Origin: Rhizobium chutanense
GTDB lineage: Bacteria > Pseudomonadota > Alphaproteobacteria > Rhizobiales > Rhizobiaceae
Assembly: GCF_002531935.1 (NCBI RefSeq)
Contig: NZ_NWSV01000009.1
Span: 166,096 to 230,095 of the forward strand
DNA: 64,000 nucleotides
Reading direction: 5' to 3'
In this document: positions 61,995 to 64,000 of the stretch, piece after piece
How the letters are laid out: the number at the start of each line of letters is the position of its first letter
How positions within the stretch are numbered: position 1 is the stretch's first letter
Translations under genes and position numbers: made by a program
The notes under the pieces: generated by a model
The model's database searches: none
The model's input: only the letters and a program-made list of their open reading frames with translations
What the model was told of the DNA's origin: nothing

Positions 61995-63287
61995 TTACTC
62001 GCTGATGCGCTCGACGATGGCGCCGCAGCGGGTCAGCTTCTCCTCGAGCCGCTCGAAGCCGCGGTCGAGGTGATAGACGCGGGAGACCGTGGTTTCACCC
62101 TCGGCGGCAAGGCCGGCGATGACGAGCGAAACGGAGGCGCGCAGGTCCGTCGCCATGACCGGGGCGCCGCGCAGGCGTTGGACACCTTCGATCTTCGCCG
62201 TCTGGCCGGAGAGCGAGATGCGGGCGCCAAGGCGGGCAAGCTCCTGCACATGCATGAAGCGGTTTTCGAAGATGGTCTCGGTGACGTGCGAAACGCCCGA
62301 AGAGCGGGTCATCAGCGCCATGAACTGCGCCTGCAGATCTGTGGGGAAACCGGGGAAGGGATCGGTGACGATATCGACCGGCTTGATGCCGGCGCCGTTG
62401 CGCTTGATGCGCATGCCATTGTTGGTCGACGAGATCTCGGCACCGGCCCGGCGCAGCGTTTCCACCGCGGTTTCGAGCAGCGCCACATCGGTATTTTCGA
62501 GCACGACGTCGCCGCCTGTCATGGCAACCGCCATGGCATAGGTGCCGGTCTCGATGCGATCCGGCAGGACGCGATGGCGGGCGCCGGAGAGCGAGGTGAC
62601 GCCTTCGATGGTGAGGGTCGCGGTACCCGCCCCCGAAATCTTGGCGCCCATGGCGTTCAGGCAGTTGGCGAGATCGACGACCTCGGGCTCGCGGGCGGCA
62701 TTGCCGATGACCGTCGTGCCGCGGGCAAGGGTTGCCGCCATCATCATCACGTGGGTGGCGCCGACGGAGACCTTCGGGAAGGTGTAGCGCGCGCCGATCA
62801 GACCGCCGGCCGGCGCCCTGGCATTGATATAACCGGCATCGATTTCCATGGTCGCGCCGAGCGCCGTCAGGCCGTCGATGAAGAGATCGACGGGGCGCGT
62901 GCCGATGGCGCAGCCGCCCGGCAGCGATACGCGGCAATGACCTTCGCGCGCCAGCAGCGGGCCGATGACCCAGAAGGAAGCGCGCATCTTCGAGACCAGC
63001 TCATAAGAGGCCGTGGTATCGACGATGGTGCGGCAGGTGAAATGGATGGTGCGGGCGTAGGAATCTTCCTGGCGCTCGCGACGGCCGTTGACGGCGACAT
63101 CGACGCCATGATTGCCGAGGATGCGCATCAGGAGTTCGACATCGGCCAGATGCGGCACGTTTTCGAGCGTCAGCGTATCGCTGGTCAGAAGCGAGGCGAT
63201 CATCAGCGGCAGTGCGGCATTCTTGGCGCCGGAAATCGGAATGATGCCATTCAGCTCATTACCGCCGACGATTCTGATACGATCCAT
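61995..63287 (-). CDS. murA: UDP-N-acetylglucosamine 1-carboxyvinyltransferase MurA
   Basis: 430 residues. Lys-Asn of the substrate site is in GAKNAALP (residues 20-27), and the catalytic Cys126 in [11 protein letters not shown] corresponds to Cys115 of E. coli. This Cys is the target of fosfomycin. The enzyme adds enolpyruvate to UDP-GlcNAc, the first committed step of peptidoglycan synthesis. The first start, ATG 63287, opens [10 protein letters not shown], the conserved beginning. Confidence 0.97.
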   Translation of the reverse strand: MDRIRIVGGNELNGIIPISGAKNAALPLMIASLLTSDTLTLENVPHLADVELLMRILGNHGVDVAVNGRRERQEDSYARTIHFTCRTIVDTTASYELVSKMRASFWVIGPLLAREGHCRVSLPGGCAIGTRPVDLFIDGLTALGATMEIDAGYINARAPAGGLIGARYTFPKVSVGATHVMMMAATLARGTTVIGNAAREPEVVDLANCLNAMGAKISGAGTATLTIEGVTSLSGARHRVLPDRIETGTYAMAVAMTGGDVVLENTDVALLETAVETLRRAGAEISSTNNGMRIKRNGAGIKPVDIVTDPFPGFPTDLQAQFMALMTRSSGVSHVTETIFENRFMHVQELARLGARISLSGQTAKIEGVQRLRGAPVMATDLRASVSLVIAGLAAEGETTVSRVYHLDRGFERLEEKLTRCGAIVERISE

Positions 63288-63376
63288 GTGCGCTTACTTC
63301 CTGAAAGTTCTGCCTTGAAAGAAGGAGGGTGTTTAGGGGATTTATCAAAACGCTTCAATTGGCGAGGGACGGAACA

Positions 63377-63571
63377 TTACGATTCGTCCATTTTTGCGGC
63401 GGGCAGGCCATTTGTTTCATCGGCCTGGCCGGAACGGCGGGCGCGCACCTGCTGTTTGCGTCTCGAAAGATTTTCTCTGAGCTTGTCGGCGGCGCGCTCG
63501 CGGCGCAGTTTCGCCTGTGCCTCGAGCGCTTGCTTGCGGCTCTGCTGGCCGGTTTCGGTCTTGTCGTTCAT
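63377..63571 (-). CDS. Small basic hypothetical protein
   Basis: 64 residues, rich in Arg, Lys, Glu and Gln (SRKQALEAQAKLRRERAADK), probably one long helix. No family recognised. ATG 63571 is the best start; the longer frame reaching 63847 runs through the tRNA-Thr gene and is rejected. No strong ribosome-binding site was found. Confidence 0.55.
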   Translation of the reverse strand: MNDKTETGQQSRKQALEAQAKLRRERAADKLRENLSRRKQQVRARRSGQADETNGLPAAKMDES

Positions 63572-63726
63572 GCCAACAGGATTAGCCGAATTCGCGCCGA
63601 TCCAAAAGGCCCTTGCATGCCAATCCACGCGAAGTTGGAATTTGCTGCTTGCGCTTGCCGTCAAGCTGTGGCAATAGCCGCCCCGTTCCCGCAATTGAGC
63701 CGCTTGGCTCCACGGGTCCTGGTCCT

Positions 63727-63801
63727 GCTGCCGTAGCTCAGTGGTAGAGCACACCCTTGGTAAGGGTGAGGTCGGTGGTTCAATCCCACTCGGCAGCACC
63801 A
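63727..63801 (+). tRNA. tRNA-Thr (GGT)
   Basis: 75 bases including the encoded CCA. The acceptor GCTGCCG pairs with CGGCAGC, the anticodon loop TTGGTAA gives anticodon GGT, and the T-loop GTTCAATCC is present. Confidence 0.96.
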
Positions 63802-63840
63802 GTTTTCTTTCCAGACACTGCTTCTCACGCGCTCGGCTGC

Positions 63841-63888
63841 CCCTCATCCGGCTGCCGCCACCTTCTCCCCGTAAACGGGGCGAAGGGA
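63841..63888. repeat. RIME-like intergenic repeat
   Basis: CCCTCATCCGGCTGCCGCC followed by CTTCTCCCCGTAAACGGGG and CGAAGGG. This resembles the palindromic repeat scattered through Rhizobium and Agrobacterium intergenic DNA. The CCCCGT/ACGGGG hairpin is perfect. The bases from here to the window end hold no gene that I can support. Confidence 0.6.
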
Positions 63889-64000
63889 CAATGCCGCAAA
63901 CTCTCCGTTCCCGTTAGCCTTTGTTGAACGACCGGGTTGATGGTCGACAGTTTGGACCGGGATGATACCTGACAGTTTTCATTCTGTCGTGTGTGCTGCT

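Noticed and set aside
61929..63677. 582-codon open frame on the plus strand
   Set aside because: Antisense to murA, with shadow-like composition and no motif.
1..64000. CRISPR array, prophage or intact insertion sequence
   Set aside because: No regularly spaced repeats, cas genes, integrase, phage structural genes or transposase were seen.

Overview
The window looks like part of a fast-growing Rhizobium chromosome (R. leguminosarum/etli type). This rests on high GC, the DUF2948-hisD-UPF0262-LMW phosphatase-infA-maf-yacG order near murA, paired Ku genes, many LysR/AraC/LacI/IclR/TetR regulators beside ABC uptake systems, and a rhizobial-type palindromic repeat at the right edge. Species assignment is inference from gene content.

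Layout. 0-6.4 kb is a signalling block: an edge-truncated receiver protein, a LuxR-type regulator, a lone receiver, a membrane histidine kinase with a FixL-like (probably haem-binding) PAS domain, a second lone receiver and a receiver-kinase-receiver hybrid. 6.4-13.4 kb holds a ring-cleaving-dioxygenase/esterase fusion, an EamA exporter, a FAD protein, an OsmC protein, two small proteins and two convergent Ku genes. 13.6-18.8 kb is a cell-surface block: SGNH hydrolase, Wzy/O-antigen-ligase-like protein, acyltransferase, beta-helix protein and lipase-like hydrolase. 18.9-26.7 kb is a LacI-controlled polyol/sugar catabolic operon (aldolase, Gfo/Idh, lyxose-type isomerase, PfkB kinase, SDR, Zn-dehydrogenase), followed by a ribitol-dehydrogenase-like SDR and the decayed start of a sugar ABC ATPase gene. 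Two operators flank the operon promoter.

27-35.9 kb holds an MgtC/DUF4010 protein, a diguanylate cyclase, a TetR/reductase divergent pair with a clear operator-promoter, a phosphodiester glycosidase-like protein, a HlyD-like fragment and a soluble PAS chemoreceptor. 36-45.6 kb is a nine-gene hydroxyquinol operon: a LIV-type ABC importer, small ferredoxin-fold proteins, maleylacetate reductase and hydroxyquinol 1,2-dioxygenase. It is flanked by LysR and AraC regulators, and a broken second dioxygenase lies beyond. 45.8-53.5 kb holds a Cache chemoreceptor, a DUF1275 protein, an IclR regulator, an NTF2-like secreted protein with a divergent AraC regulator, and a mostly empty 0.6 kb stretch. 53.5-57.4 kb is a LysR-galD-NitT/TauT ABC transporter unit. 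57.6-64 kb is core genome: tRNA-Phe, yacG, maf, infA, LMW phosphatase, UPF0262, hisD, DUF2948, murA and tRNA-Thr.

Together the accessory blocks describe a soil/rhizosphere bacterium that senses its environment, builds surface polysaccharide, and imports and degrades plant-derived polyols and aromatic acids. No CRISPR array, prophage or intact insertion sequence was seen.
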